Shown here in pieces: positions 1-8,213 of a stretch of 64,000 nt of DNA. The translations under genes and the position numbers were made by a program. The notes under the pieces are model-generated. The model ran no database searches, was not told the origin of the DNA, and worked only from the letters and a program-made list of their open reading frames with translations. Position 1 is the first letter of the stretch; each line of letters begins with the position of its first letter. Origin of the DNA: Anaerovorax odorimutans (lineage in GTDB: Bacteria; Bacillota; Clostridia; Peptostreptococcales; Anaerovoracaceae); the NCBI RefSeq assembly GCF_024459955.1, contig NZ_JANFXK010000014.1, forward strand, positions 48,820-112,819, in the 5' to 3' direction.

Positions 1-21
1 CTCCCTCCTTTGCTGGCTCAG

Positions 22-984
22 TTATTCACTGAGGATATAAATTGTTACATTTCTAACGCCCCAATTGAGGCATTCGCTCTCTGAATTTTTGTAGACGTCG
101 ATGGTATTGCCTTTGATGTTTCCGCCGGTATCCTCGGCTCTGGCAAAACCGTAGCCCTCCACATATACTCTTGTACCCAGCGGGATTACGCTTGGATCCA
201 CTGCGATTTCACCGACTCTGGCCTGGGTCCCCATGGCTGTTCGGCCGCCGCCTGTATAAGAGTAGGCTTTAACAGTAAATTTCTTTGTGTATTCTTTGCC
301 CTGAATGGTTCCTCTGGTGCTCTTGGCGACCAGCTTGTTGACCGGTTTGCTGATTGTTTCCCGCTCCAATTCCCTGCGGGCAATTTCCTTTCCGTCGGAA
401 TAGGTGATTTCATAGACAACTCTGTCCTGCCCCTTCTCTCCCTTTTTAACGACTTTTGTCGTTCCTGCGGGCAGGTCGTTATCACCTTTCGTCTTAGTCT
501 TAAAGTCTATTTCTTCCGTGACCTCTTCCTTTGCGGTGGTGATCCGGTTGATTACGATTTGAGCTCCTGCTGTCAGCGGTTCATTCAGCGCCGGGCTGAC
601 CTTATCCGCTTCACCTACCTTGATTTTGTGGTATTTCAGCGCGTCCCCCACCGTCTTGGGCAGAGCTTTTAGTTCCTCGGTTTTCCCATCTGCCTGCAGG
701 GTGAATTCAACGGCCTTCCTGACCTTAACTTCCGCTCCGTCTGTCAGAGGCTTGTCTATGCTTGGCGTAACGGAATCTTCCTTGACTAATTCGATATTGT
801 TCTCTTCCAGCAGCTCAGCCACATCGTAACTGTTGGTTTCAATGGCTTGAGTCTGCCCGTCCACCACCAGCCGCACCTCTTTCGAAACCAGCTGTGTCAG
901 CAGCAGGAAAGCCAGTGCGATAATCACAAGCAGCATTCCCAGGCATATTATCAGCATTTTGTGGTCTGCGAGTTTTTTAATCAT
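22..984 (-). CDS. YabE/RpfB-like 3D-domain cell-wall protein
   Basis: A 320-residue membrane-anchored protein. After a short basic N-terminus there is one hydrophobic segment (about residues 10-30), then two DUF348-type ubiquitin-like repeats, a G5-like segment and a C-terminal 3D domain. The 3D domain is recognised by the TAMGT stretch, a VDPSVIPLGT motif and a closing DTGG...DVY signature. 3D domains occur in lytic transglycosylase-like and resuscitation-promoting cell-wall enzymes, so a role in peptidoglycan turnover is likely by family, but the substrate is not shown. I chose the start at 984 because AAAGGA sits six bases upstream and the membrane segment follows at once; the open frame itself runs on to 1155. 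Transcription starts from a strong promoter at 1061-1088 and passes through an unusual hairpin. Confidence 0.85.
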   Translation of the reverse strand: MIKKLADHKMLIICLGMLLVIIALAFLLLTQLVSKEVRLVVDGQTQAIETNSYDVAELLEENNIELVKEDSVTPSIDKPLTDGAEVKVRKAVEFTLQADGKTEELKALPKTVGDALKYHKIKVGEADKVSPALNEPLTAGAQIVINRITTAKEEVTEEIDFKTKTKGDNDLPAGTTKVVKKGEKGQDRVVYEITYSDGKEIARRELERETISKPVNKLVAKSTRGTIQGKEYTKKFTVKAYSYTGGGRTAMGTQARVGEIAVDPSVIPLGTRVYVEGYGFARAEDTGGNIKGNTIDVYKNSESECLNWGVRNVTIYILSE

Positions 985-1024
985 AGGCTGTCCTTTATCC
1001 TTTGCATTCTCCTGAAAAGAAAAA

Positions 1025-1051
1025 ACAGTGTATTCTTTATAAATACACTGT
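1025..1051 (-). terminator. terminator-like leader hairpin upstream of the 3D-domain gene
   Basis: A perfect 10-bp stem (ACAGTGTATT / AATACACTGT, 7-nt loop) is followed on the minus strand by a T-run. It lies just downstream of the predicted transcription start and about 40 bases before the gene start. It has the form of an intrinsic terminator in the leader, so it could attenuate transcription. It could also be a 5'-stabilising stem. Confidence 0.6.
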
Positions 1052-1060
1052 GCAAAAATT

Positions 1061-1088
1061 ATTATAGCAAACTGATGAGCTCTGTCAA
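1061..1088 (-). promoter_or_regulatory. promoter of the 3D-domain gene
   Basis: On the minus strand TTGACA (1083-1088) and TATAAT (1061-1066) are separated by 16 bases, with TG one base before the -10 box (extended -10). This is a near-consensus vegetative promoter. The wider gene-free stretch 985-1429 holds this promoter, the leader hairpin and the GntR promoter; about 1140-1320 shows nothing I can name. Confidence 0.8.
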
Positions 1089-1321
1089 GTTTTTGCCCCT
1101 CCCCACAGCCGGAATCACATTGTAACGTTTTTGGAATTCCAACGTTTCCATCCATTTCAAAAAGTTATCGTAAAAAACCCCATTTTTACGTAAAAAAGTT
1201 ACCGCAGACAGGCCGTAGGCATGCTCAAATCCGTTCAGTCCGCTCGCTATGGCCGGCATCATACTGTTTTCTGTTCAACCGCTCGTATTCAACAGAAATT
1301 TATTCTTTTCTATAAATCCCC

Positions 1322-1380
1322 TTGACAGTCACAACTGCCTATGACATAATACCACTATAGTTAGTTACTCAAGTAATTAA
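1322..1380 (+). promoter_or_regulatory. promoter and likely GntR operator
   Basis: TTGACA (1322-1327) and CATAAT (1345-1350) have 17-bp spacing. Just after the expected start lies a 20-bp near-palindrome (TTAGTTACT, CA, AGTAATTAA at 1361-1380; one arm mismatch). A palindrome there, directly upstream of a GntR-family gene, is most simply its autoregulatory operator. Confidence 0.7.
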
Positions 1381-1429
1381 CCACTTAACAAATTAAGTTA
1401 TGTTCGTATAACAATAAAGGAGGGATCAC

Positions 1430-1798
1430 ATGAAACTTGACTTTGAATCAAGTAAGCCCATATTTCTGCAGATCGCAGAAGGCGTTGAAGACGCTATTCT
1501 TTCCGGGGCTTTCCCTGAAGGAGAACAGATCCCCTCGATCACAGAGCTTTCGGCCAGCTATAAGATCAACCCGGCCACGGCTTTGAAGGGGATCAACCTA
1601 CTCGTTGATGAAGAAATCGTTTATAAGAAAAGGGGTGTGGGCATGTTTGTAAATCAAGGAGCAACGGAAAAATTGCAGCAGATCAGACGGGAACAGTTCT
1701 TCGACAGCTATATCGCCGGACTGGTGGAAGAGGCCAAGCGTTTGGGACTGACTGCCGAAGATATAAAAACTATGATTGAAAGGGGATTCAGCAAATGA
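1430..1798 (+). CDS. GntR-family regulator, YtrA type
   Basis: This 122-residue protein has an N-terminal GntR winged helix (about residues 10-75, with the IPSITELSASYKINPATALK helix-turn-helix) and only a short C-terminal helical tail. That is the YtrA subfamily layout. YtrA regulators normally repress their own operon together with an ABC transporter, as this context suggests. AAAGGAGGG lies upstream of the ATG, and the stop overlaps the next start by four bases, so it is translationally coupled to the ATPase gene. The inducing signal is unknown; YtrA relatives often respond to cell-wall antibiotics. Confidence 0.9.
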   Translation: MKLDFESSKPIFLQIAEGVEDAILSGAFPEGEQIPSITELSASYKINPATALKGINLLVDEEIVYKKRGVGMFVNQGATEKLQQIRREQFFDSYIAGLVEEAKRLGLTAEDIKTMIERGFSK

Positions 1799-2646
1799 AC
1801 TGCATTGAGTTAAAAGACATATCCAAAAGCTTTGGCGCCACACAGGCGCTGCGCGGTGTATCCCTGCGTTTTGAAGAGAATAAGATCTATGGTCTTTTGG
1901 GAAGAAACGGTGCCGGGAAGTCCACGCTGCTCAACATCATCGCCAACCGCCTGTTTGCCGATACCGGCCAGGTCAGCGTAAACGATCTGCCTGCCGTGGA
2001 AAACGACAAAGCTCAGCAGATGATCTACCTGATGAGTGAGCAGACCCTTTATCCGGAAAAAATGAAAATCCGGGAAGTCTTCAAATGGACGAAGAATTTC
2101 TATCCTGATTTCGATGCGGCCTATGCACAGAATCTGGCGGCGCAATTCGGGCTGGATACCAAAAAGAGGGTAAACTCCCTTTCCACCGGATATTCCTCGA
2201 TTTTCAAGATCATCATTGCTCTTTCCGTCAACACGCCTTACGTGCTGCTGGACGAACCGGTCCTGGGACTGGATGCCAATCACCGGGACATGTTTTACCG
2301 GCTGCTGATTGAAAAATACGGAAACAGACCCAGCACGTTCATCATCTCGACCCATTTGATCGAGGAGGTGTCGGGGGTTATCGAAGATATTGTAATCATA
2401 AAAAACGGAGAAATCATCCGCAACGAATCCTGCGAATCCTTATTATCCAAGGGATATACGGTTTCCGGGAAGGCCAGTCAGGTCGATGCCTTTATCGAGG
2501 GGAAAGAGGTCATTGGCGTTGATAGCCTGGGCGGCTTGAAAACGGCCCACATTATGGGCGTGCCTGATCGCCGGGAAATTCCGGAGGATCTGGAAGTAAC
2601 CAAGCTGGATCTGCAGAAGCTGTTCATTCAGCTGACCAATTCTTAA
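1795..2646 (+). CDS. ABC transporter ATP-binding protein
   Basis: A 283-residue nucleotide-binding subunit with Walker A (GRNGAGKST near residue 37), a weak signature region (SLSTGYSSIFKI instead of LSGGQ) and Walker B (VLLDEPVLGLD). It is the second gene of the GntR operon and overlaps the regulator gene by four bases. It should pair with the membrane protein encoded downstream to form a YtrB-like complex. The degenerate signature (STGYS) is typical of this subfamily and need not mean loss of activity. Substrate unknown. Confidence 0.9.
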   Translation: MNCIELKDISKSFGATQALRGVSLRFEENKIYGLLGRNGAGKSTLLNIIANRLFADTGQVSVNDLPAVENDKAQQMIYLMSEQTLYPEKMKIREVFKWTKNFYPDFDAAYAQNLAAQFGLDTKKRVNSLSTGYSSIFKIIIALSVNTPYVLLDEPVLGLDANHRDMFYRLLIEKYGNRPSTFIISTHLIEEVSGVIEDIVIIKNGEIIRNESCESLLSKGYTVSGKASQVDAFIEGKEVIGVDSLGGLKTAHIMGVPDRREIPEDLEVTKLDLQKLFIQLTNS

Positions 2647-2661
2647 GGAGTGTGATTGTAT

Positions 2662-3417
2662 ATGAACATATTAGCAAGCTACCGCTATCAAATGGCGGAC
2701 CATAAAAAGGCGATCCTCATTTTCTATCTGGTGATCATCGGGCTTTTCGTCGTCTCCGGCCTGAGTTCGGCTCTCGTCACCACAGGTGCGGGCGAATCGT
2801 ATACCCGCTCTGTCAACGGCAATGAAATGGCAACGGTCATTTTTCTCTTTGTCATCGGGCTGTGCACCTTCAAGGAGACCTTTCTCCTGTCCCTGCAAAA
2901 CGGAGTTTCCAGGAAAACGCTCTTCTCCGCGAAAATCGTTACCATGCTGTCTGTGGCGGCAATCATGGCTCTGGTCGATAAGGTGATCGGCCTGATCTCT
3001 CTGGCAGCTTTATCCTTGACCAGCAAGGGGGTTATCGCAGTAACCTTTTATGAAGGTTTGTACCCTGCCCAAACTGCCAATACCAGCGCTTTTGTGATCC
3101 ATCTGGAAAGCTTTTTCTTCGAGTTCGTTCTGGCTCTGGCTGCTATGGCTGTGGGATATTTTATCACCATTATGTTTTACCGCCTTGCCAAAACCGGTAA
3201 GGTTATCGTGGGCGCAGGGGTTCCGGTGCTGTGTTTTATGATTATTCCCTGGCTGGATACCCATTTCTTTAACGGCAGGCTCACAATGGCTTTCGCACGT
3301 TTCATAGTTGCGGCTGCCTGCACGCCGTTCCGCGTAGTGCTCACCAGTCTGGCAGTGTTTATCCTTTTCAGCGCGCTTTCCTATCTTCTGATGCGAAAAG
3401 CCGTTGTCAAACGCTGA
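2662..3417 (+). CDS. ABC transporter membrane subunit
   Basis: About 251 residues with roughly six hydrophobic segments and no ATPase motifs, consistent with the permease half of the GntR-controlled ABC system. The start is uncertain. AAGGAG (2645-2650) is 11 bases from the ATG at 2662 and 5 bases from a TTG at 2656 in the same frame; I prefer the ATG. The gene is ten or so bases behind the ATPase gene and ends the operon. No clear terminator follows. Confidence 0.8.
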   Translation: MNILASYRYQMADHKKAILIFYLVIIGLFVVSGLSSALVTTGAGESYTRSVNGNEMATVIFLFVIGLCTFKETFLLSLQNGVSRKTLFSAKIVTMLSVAAIMALVDKVIGLISLAALSLTSKGVIAVTFYEGLYPAQTANTSAFVIHLESFFFEFVLALAAMAVGYFITIMFYRLAKTGKVIVGAGVPVLCFMIIPWLDTHFFNGRLTMAFARFIVAAACTPFRVVLTSLAVFILFSALSYLLMRKAVVKR

Positions 3418-3524
3418 AAAGCGATTAATTAGCAGGTGATGGAAGCCCTGTAACCAACGCAAATTTACCAACAACGAAACTTATATCTCTGGCTGATCTA
3501 TGTGGCTGGGGATATTTTTTCTAT

Positions 3525-3571
3525 TTGACAAATCGTTTTAAAGATGTTAGCATTTATACATTCAAATGTAT
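3525..3571 (+). promoter_or_regulatory. promoter and TetR operator (autoregulation)
   Basis: TTGACA (3525-3530) is 17 bp from TAGCAT (3548-3553). A perfect palindrome, ATACATT-CA-AATGTAT (3556-3571), overlaps the start region. The same sequence with one change recurs at 4287-4302 in front of the ABC genes, which makes it the likely site of the TetR protein. Confidence 0.8.
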
Positions 3572-3588
3572 GTAAGGAGGATTGATCA

Positions 3589-4233
3589 GTGCCGAGAAAC
3601 AAATATCCGGAAATTACCGAAGCGAGAATCTTAGATACCGCTACCCGGCTCTTTTTGGAAAAAGGCTGGGAGCAGACAACGGTGCAGGATATTGTCGATG
3701 AACTGGGCGATATTACCCGCGGCGCATTTTATCATCATTTCAAATCGAAAGATGAAATAATTGATGCCGTCACCACCCGCGTTTTCATGGGCAACAATCC
3801 CTTTGAGGCAGTAGAAAAAATGACCGGGCTCAATGGCCTGGAGAAGGTGAAATATATTCTGAAATTCTCGCTTAAACGGGATGATACCTTGGAACTTGGA
3901 CAGATTGCCACAAGCGTCTTAACTAGCCCGATCTGTATCGGCAAACAGGTTTTAGACAGTGTCAATTCACTGGCTCCTTATTTTGCCCAATACATCGCAG
4001 AGGGAGTAGCTGACGGCTCTATCCATGTGGAAGATCCTCAATATACGGCAGAGACGCTCCTCTTGCTGCTCAACATATGGCTCAGTCCTATGATTTTCCC
4101 CAGTAGCAAAAGCGAGTACCTACGTAAATATGAGCAATTGAAAATCATGTTTGAAAATATAGGCTTACCGCTGTTTGATGATGACTTGCACGACTGTTTC
4201 GTTGATCTCCATGACAAATTTCATACTGCATAA
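3589..4233 (+). CDS. TetR/AcrR-family transcriptional regulator
   Basis: A 214-residue regulator starting at GTG behind AGGAGG. The N-terminal HTH (about residues 9-55) carries the usual TetR pattern: ARILDTATRLFLEKGWEQTT, then a GAFYHHF recognition segment and KDEII. The C-terminal ligand domain is not assignable to a drug class. The matching palindromes at its own promoter and at the downstream ABC operon indicate that it represses both. A rho-independent terminator follows, so the ABC genes have their own promoter. Confidence 0.9.
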   Translation: MPRNKYPEITEARILDTATRLFLEKGWEQTTVQDIVDELGDITRGAFYHHFKSKDEIIDAVTTRVFMGNNPFEAVEKMTGLNGLEKVKYILKFSLKRDDTLELGQIATSVLTSPICIGKQVLDSVNSLAPYFAQYIAEGVADGSIHVEDPQYTAETLLLLLNIWLSPMIFPSSKSEYLRKYEQLKIMFENIGLPLFDDDLHDCFVDLHDKFHTA

Positions 4234-4246
4234 AAAATCACGCAAT

Positions 4247-4274
4247 AAACTGCCGATGCTACGGCAGTTTTTAA
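4247..4274 (+). terminator. rho-independent terminator of the tetR gene
   Basis: A 9-bp stem AAACTGCCG / CGGCAGTTT with a 6-nt loop is followed by a short T-run, directly after the TetR gene. Confidence 0.8.
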
Positions 4275-4286
4275 ATAAAGTTATAC

Positions 4287-4302
4287 ATACATTCATATGT
4301 AT
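4287..4302 (+). promoter_or_regulatory. second copy of the TetR operator
   Basis: ATACATTCATATGTAT matches the palindrome at 3556-3571 at 15 of 16 positions and lies 20 bases before the ABC ATPase start. Confidence 0.75.
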
Positions 4303-4321
4303 ATAAAAAGGAGGCATTATT

Positions 4322-5056
4322 ATGGCAACAGCTCTGGCAGTGCAGACAAAAAATCTCTGCAAAACCTTTAACGGCAAAGAGGTAATAAAAAACTGCAATA
4401 TGTCCGTTGAGTCAGGTACAATCTATGGATTCCTGGGGAAAAACGGCGCCGGGAAAACGACCGTGTTTAAATTACTTTTAGGTTTGCTGAAACCCACAAT
4501 GGGGCAGGCAACTGTTTTGGGCATGGACAGCGTGCAAAACAATCTTGAAATTTTAAAACGAACAGGAAGTTTGATAGAAACGCCGGTCTTCTATGAACAT
4601 TTATCGGCGTTTGACAACCTGCAAATCCATCTGGAGTACATGAATTCACCATGTACCGATATTAAGGACACGCTGGAAGCAGTCGGCTTATTCAATGTCG
4701 GAACACAGCCGGTCTCCGCCTTTTCCCTCGGTATGCGCCAGCGTCTGGGCATTGCCCGCGCAATTATACACAGACCCGACCTGCTGATTCTTGATGAGCC
4801 GATCAATGGACTTGATCCCGTGGGCATCAGAGAAATGAGGGGGCTGTTCAAAAGGCTGGCCAATCAGGAAGGCCTCACAATTTTATTATCCAGTCATATT
4901 CTTTCTGAAATCGAGCAGATCGCAGACCGCATCGGCATCCTTGCGGAGGGTTCAATCCTGCAGGAAATAAGCCCGCAGGAAATCAAAGAAAAATATCCAA
5001 GCGGGATGGAAGATTACTTTATGTCGATTACAAACGGAGGTGTTTTGAATGAATAA
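4322..5056 (+). CDS. ABC transporter ATP-binding protein (bacitracin/lantibiotic-export type)
   Basis: A 244-residue ATPase with Walker A (GKNGAGKTT), signature FSLGMRQRLGIA and Walker B (LLILDEPINGLD), resembling BcrA/lantibiotic-immunity ATPases. AAGGAGG precedes the ATG. The 3' end overlaps the permease gene by eight bases. Control by the adjacent TetR regulator is inferred from the shared palindrome. Family relatives export or give immunity to peptide antibiotics; the substrate here cannot be read from sequence. Confidence 0.9.
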   Translation: MATALAVQTKNLCKTFNGKEVIKNCNMSVESGTIYGFLGKNGAGKTTVFKLLLGLLKPTMGQATVLGMDSVQNNLEILKRTGSLIETPVFYEHLSAFDNLQIHLEYMNSPCTDIKDTLEAVGLFNVGTQPVSAFSLGMRQRLGIARAIIHRPDLLILDEPINGLDPVGIREMRGLFKRLANQEGLTILLSSHILSEIEQIADRIGILAEGSILQEISPQEIKEKYPSGMEDYFMSITNGGVLNE

Positions 5057-5762
5057 GCTGATAGCATTAGAATTGAAACGGAACGGACTGCGCTCTTATA
5101 ACCTGGCAGTCATCATCATTACAGCAGTAATGCTTTTGCTTCTGTATCTGCTTGCTGCCATTCCCAAAATAGATCCGGCGGAGAACGAGCTTGCCATGTT
5201 TATGTCCTATAAAAGTCTCCTCGGCTTAACCAACATTATCTGCATGGTAGCCTTTATGATCCTTTCCTCTGCCATGTCCGCCAAGTTCATTGTAGAAGAA
5301 TATTCAGGAAAAAGAGCCGCCCTTTTATTCTCCTATCCTGTTGCGCGCTGGCGCATTTTAAGGGCAAAGCTTACTATGGTTTTTCTTTATACTGCCGCCT
5401 CCATGCTGCTCTGCGGTATGATCGCCCTGGGAGTTTTCTTTTCAACAGAAAGCGTATTTCATCTTTGTGCGGATCAATTAACCATTGGCATCGTTTGTAA
5501 CGGCCTTTTGTCTCTGCTCCTTTACTCGCTGGCAGCCGGAGTATGGGGAATGGTCGCTCTGTGGTTCGGATTTTGCAAACAATCGGTCATTGTTACAATC
5601 ATTGCCGCTGTCATTTTTTCCGTCATCCTCTGTCAGCTGATGTCAGCAGCATTCATACTGAACCCTCTAATGAGCGCCGCTATCGTCCTCGTATCGGGAT
5701 TGGCCTGTGTCATATTCGTATTGAGCAGCTTAAAGCGGAAAATCAGCTGCATGGAGGTATAA
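5049..5762 (+). CDS. ABC-2 type transporter permease
   Basis: This 237-residue protein has about six membrane segments. A cytoplasmic N-terminus (NKLIALELKRN) is typical of ABC-2 permeases that partner BcrA-like ATPases. It overlaps the ATPase gene and completes the TetR-controlled operon. A hairpin with a short T-tract follows the gene at 5784-5804. Confidence 0.85.
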   Translation: MNKLIALELKRNGLRSYNLAVIIITAVMLLLLYLLAAIPKIDPAENELAMFMSYKSLLGLTNIICMVAFMILSSAMSAKFIVEEYSGKRAALLFSYPVARWRILRAKLTMVFLYTAASMLLCGMIALGVFFSTESVFHLCADQLTIGIVCNGLLSLLLYSLAAGVWGMVALWFGFCKQSVIVTIIAAVIFSVILCQLMSAAFILNPLMSAAIVLVSGLACVIFVLSSLKRKISCMEV

Positions 5763-5777
5763 CCCTTATATTGGTTG

Positions 5778-6731
5778 TCAGTGAACGGGAACGTAGCCCG
5801 TTTTCTCAATAATCCGCTGTCCGTCCTCTGATAACATCCATTGGATGAGGGGGCGGACATTTTTATTGTCATTGGCCTTATCGTATACGGCGTAGAAATT
5901 GCTGACAATCGGGTAGCTTCCGTTGGCGATGTTGTTTTTGTCCGGGTAAACGCCGTCCACCGCCAATAGTTTTACGCCGCCGTGCGCAGCGACAGCTTCA
6001 ACATAATAGCGGAAGGAAAAACCAATGGCACTGCCGAGAAAACCGGTAAAATTCTTTTTTATTTTCTCACCGCCCATGAAAGACAGCATTGCCGTCTGAC
6101 TCCCGCTGCCGGCGTTTCTCTGCAAGGGGTTAATGGGAAGTTTTTTGCCGCCCAGCTGCGACCAGTTTGTGTAGTCGCCGCTGTATATGCCTCTTATCTG
6201 TTCTGTGGTCAGTCCATCGACAGGGTTGTCCCCATTGACGATAAAGACGAACGCTTCACAGCCGATGGGAACCAGCTCCAGGCTCACACCCTGATCGGCG
6301 GCGTATTGAAGCTGTTCTTCCGAAGGGTAGGCACAAACAGCAATATCGACGCTTCCATCAACCACTGCTTTATATGCTCCTCGAGTGTTGTTCATCTGCA
6401 GCTTGCTGTCGGCGGCAAAGGTTTCACCGTCAAAGGAAACCGCGCTTTGAGGATAAACCGCATTGACAAAGGCGGAGCATACGGGGTAAAGCGCCGCTGC
6501 TCCGTCAATGACAGGAAGCTCCCCCTTCATTTCGCAATTTGATTTTATGTTTACAATTTGGGAATTTTCATCAAAGGGCAGGTACTGGTCAAGCTCAATG
6601 GATTTTGCCTGCATTGCCTCGCTTCTGTCCGGCAGACAGGGTTTTGTACAGACCGTATATACGGTAACATTGAATATAACAAAACCCAGGGCAACAAGAA
6701 CCAGAATTGAAATCTGTTTCACCAATTTCAT
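5778..6731 (-). CDS. PstS-like phosphate/anion-binding protein
   Basis: A 317-residue protein with an N-terminal signal/anchor segment (about residues 5-25) and a PstS-type periplasmic-binding fold. Recognisable parts are the GxxxPxIDGAAALYPV start, the IVNGDNPVDGLT segment, QIRGIYSGDYTNW and the GSGSQ ligand loop. No clear lipobox is visible, so it may stay anchored by its uncleaved segment. I chose the second of two adjacent ATGs because GGGAGG is five bases from it. The gene follows two small membrane-protein genes in a tight operon; no PstCAB genes are in this window. Phosphate as ligand is a family expectation only. Confidence 0.8.
   Translation of the reverse strand: MKLVKQISILVLVALGFVIFNVTVYTVCTKPCLPDRSEAMQAKSIELDQYLPFDENSQIVNIKSNCEMKGELPVIDGAAALYPVCSAFVNAVYPQSAVSFDGETFAADSKLQMNNTRGAYKAVVDGSVDIAVCAYPSEEQLQYAADQGVSLELVPIGCEAFVFIVNGDNPVDGLTTEQIRGIYSGDYTNWSQLGGKKLPINPLQRNAGSGSQTAMLSFMGGEKIKKNFTGFLGSAIGFSFRYYVEAVAAHGGVKLLAVDGVYPDKNNIANGSYPIVSNFYAVYDKANDNKNVRPLIQWMLSEDGQRIIEKTGYVPVH
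5784..5804 (+). terminator. weak terminator after the TetR-ABC operon
   Basis: AACGGG / CCCGTT stem with a 7-nt loop followed by TTTC. It lies within the last codons of the convergent PstS-like gene, so its sequence is constrained by both uses. Confidence 0.5.
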
Positions 6732-6733
6732 CA

Positions 6734-6871
6734 TTACCTCCCGTTTGCGATGAAAGAGATAATTGAGCAATTGGAGTATAAGTAGATCGTATAGATCACC
6801 AATCCTGCTGTGCAGACGCAGCCCAGCGCCGTAAGACAGATCAGAAGTCTTCCGAATAATTTATCGCTCAT
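6734..6871 (-). CDS. small membrane protein, 45 aa
   Basis: A 45-residue ORF starting MSDKLFGRLLIC, with one hydrophobic segment (about residues 8-32). GAGGAGA lies upstream of the ATG. Its stop codon abuts the ATG pair of the PstS-like gene, and its start is 10 bases after the preceding gene. The tight spacing on both sides and the good ribosome site argue that it is real. I do not recognise the family. Confidence 0.65.
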   Translation of the reverse strand: MSDKLFGRLLICLTALGCVCTAGLVIYTIYLYSNCSIISFIANGR

Positions 6872-6881
6872 TTTCTTCTCC

Positions 6882-7097
6882 TCACATATTGTTAATTACA
6901 GAAACAAAGGTTATCACCAGCGCGGTCACAGACGCCACCACTACGCACATGGTTATCAATGATGAAATCAACGTCTTTTTGTGGAGTTTCCGGTTTTCCA
7001 CATCAGACTCCGGGGTTTTTCTGTAATTTATGAGCGACTTCACAAACCATACAATCGAGCTCACAATCATTGCGAAAAATATCAATGAGATGACCAT
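6882..7097 (-). CDS. small two-segment membrane protein, 71 aa
   Basis: A 71-residue protein with two hydrophobic stretches (about 2-22 and 45-68) around a basic loop. AAGGAGG is five bases from the ATG. It is the first gene of the three-gene operon with the 45-aa protein and the PstS-like protein, so a role linked to that binding protein is possible. Family not recognised. Confidence 0.7.
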   Translation of the reverse strand: MVISLIFFAMIVSSIVWFVKSLINYRKTPESDVENRKLHKKTLISSLITMCVVVASVTALVITFVSVINNM

Positions 7098-7166
7098 CGT
7101 TTCCTCCTTTTCTTCTACACACTATATTTCAACGGGTCATTCCAACCGTTTCTGTCCGGCAAACTC

Positions 7167-7513
7167 GATCTGCGACCATCACACAATTTTGGCCTGTTTG
7201 GTCGCGGGATTTTAAATATATAAGCGAATTTGGTCGCAAATCGCATAACAAGCGAGCCAAGTCGAGTACGTTTCACGTATGTTCCACCTTGCGGTAAAGC
7301 CGATTCAATTGGTGAGTCACAGCTTTTTTGAGCAATGTGCCTATTTGTTCAACAAGGGATTCTTTTCGGCTTTGTTGTTGATGTATTTTCAAGGTTTGCG
7401 GCCTCTGCCACTGTTCAAAGCTGCATTTTAGCCCAGTTTCTCTGCGCTCATGCTCTGTATCCTTGAAAAAAGGTCAACAAGAACCCGTTTTTTCGCTGCG
7501 TGTTGATAAAAAT
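7167..7513. repeat. composite intergenic repeat, copy A
   Basis: This gene-free stretch (7098-7580) holds three modules. Module S (7167-7240) has spaced GCGACC/GGTCGC motifs with GGTCGCGGGATTT in the middle and matches 43381-43453 in the same orientation. Module T (7261-7310) matches 61698-61749. Module L (7321-7513) matches 43170-43361 on the opposite strand, including ATCAACACGCAGC, TTGTTGACCTTTTT and CCGCAAACCTTG. No intact reading frame covers the modules. Confidence 0.75.
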
Positions 7514-7580
7514 AGCAAATTGCCCTTTTTCCAGGTTTTCCTATAAGTTAATTTGAGCTGACTCCTGCGTCGAAGCCAGC

Positions 7581-8108
7581 TCAATCCTGCAAACTTTTTT
7601 CGAGAAAGAGGTGTCCGGAATCCTCTATGAGTCCGCCCAGCGCAATAGGCGCACGGGCCACAATATCGAAGCCCAGCTTTTGATATAATGCAATTGCCGG
7701 TAAATTATGGCCTGCCGTATCCAGCCGGACTGCTTTCAGGTTTCGCCGCTTTCCTTCCTCAAAGATGAAGTTCATCATCGCTTGGCCTATGCCGCGGCCC
7801 GCCTTCAAGGGATCCACACAGAGCAAAACCACCACCAGATATTCGTTTTCCTTTGCTTTCGACGGCCAGTCCACGGAGTCGTACTCCTGCGGCTGATGAT
7901 TGTCAAGATAAACGCTTGCGCAGATTTCGCCCTCCTCCTCATACACGTATAAGCTTTCCGCCTCATATGCGGTCTTTGCCGTCTCAATGGTTGGGTATAC
8001 GCCTGTCTGCCAAATCGTATATTTTGTATGTTCTTTTTCATAAAGAACAACATCGTCATACATCTTTGCAACAACCGTCAGGTCGTTTGCTGTCGCTTTT
8101 CTTATCAT
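7581..8108 (-). CDS. GNAT-family N-acetyltransferase
   Basis: A 175-residue acetyltransferase. The central acetyl-CoA region reads VLLCVDPLKAGRGIGQAMMNF and a C-terminal HNLPAIALYQKLGFD segment is typical of the fold. GGAGG lies eight bases before the ATG at 8108; the longer open frame lacks such a site. Flanked by repeat modules on both sides, it stands alone with no operon partner, so the substrate is unknown. Confidence 0.85.
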   Translation of the reverse strand: MIRKATANDLTVVAKMYDDVVLYEKEHTKYTIWQTGVYPTIETAKTAYEAESLYVYEEEGEICASVYLDNHQPQEYDSVDWPSKAKENEYLVVVLLCVDPLKAGRGIGQAMMNFIFEEGKRRNLKAVRLDTAGHNLPAIALYQKLGFDIVARAPIALGGLIEDSGHLFLEKSLQD

Positions 8109-8213
8109 ATTAATATCCTCCAAATAGAGTATGGTCGAGCTTCTTTTACCAAAAAGACAGTTCCAGTAACGAGTCCTGTTTTTGAAAAGGGGTACGGGAT
8201 TTTCAACGTTTCT

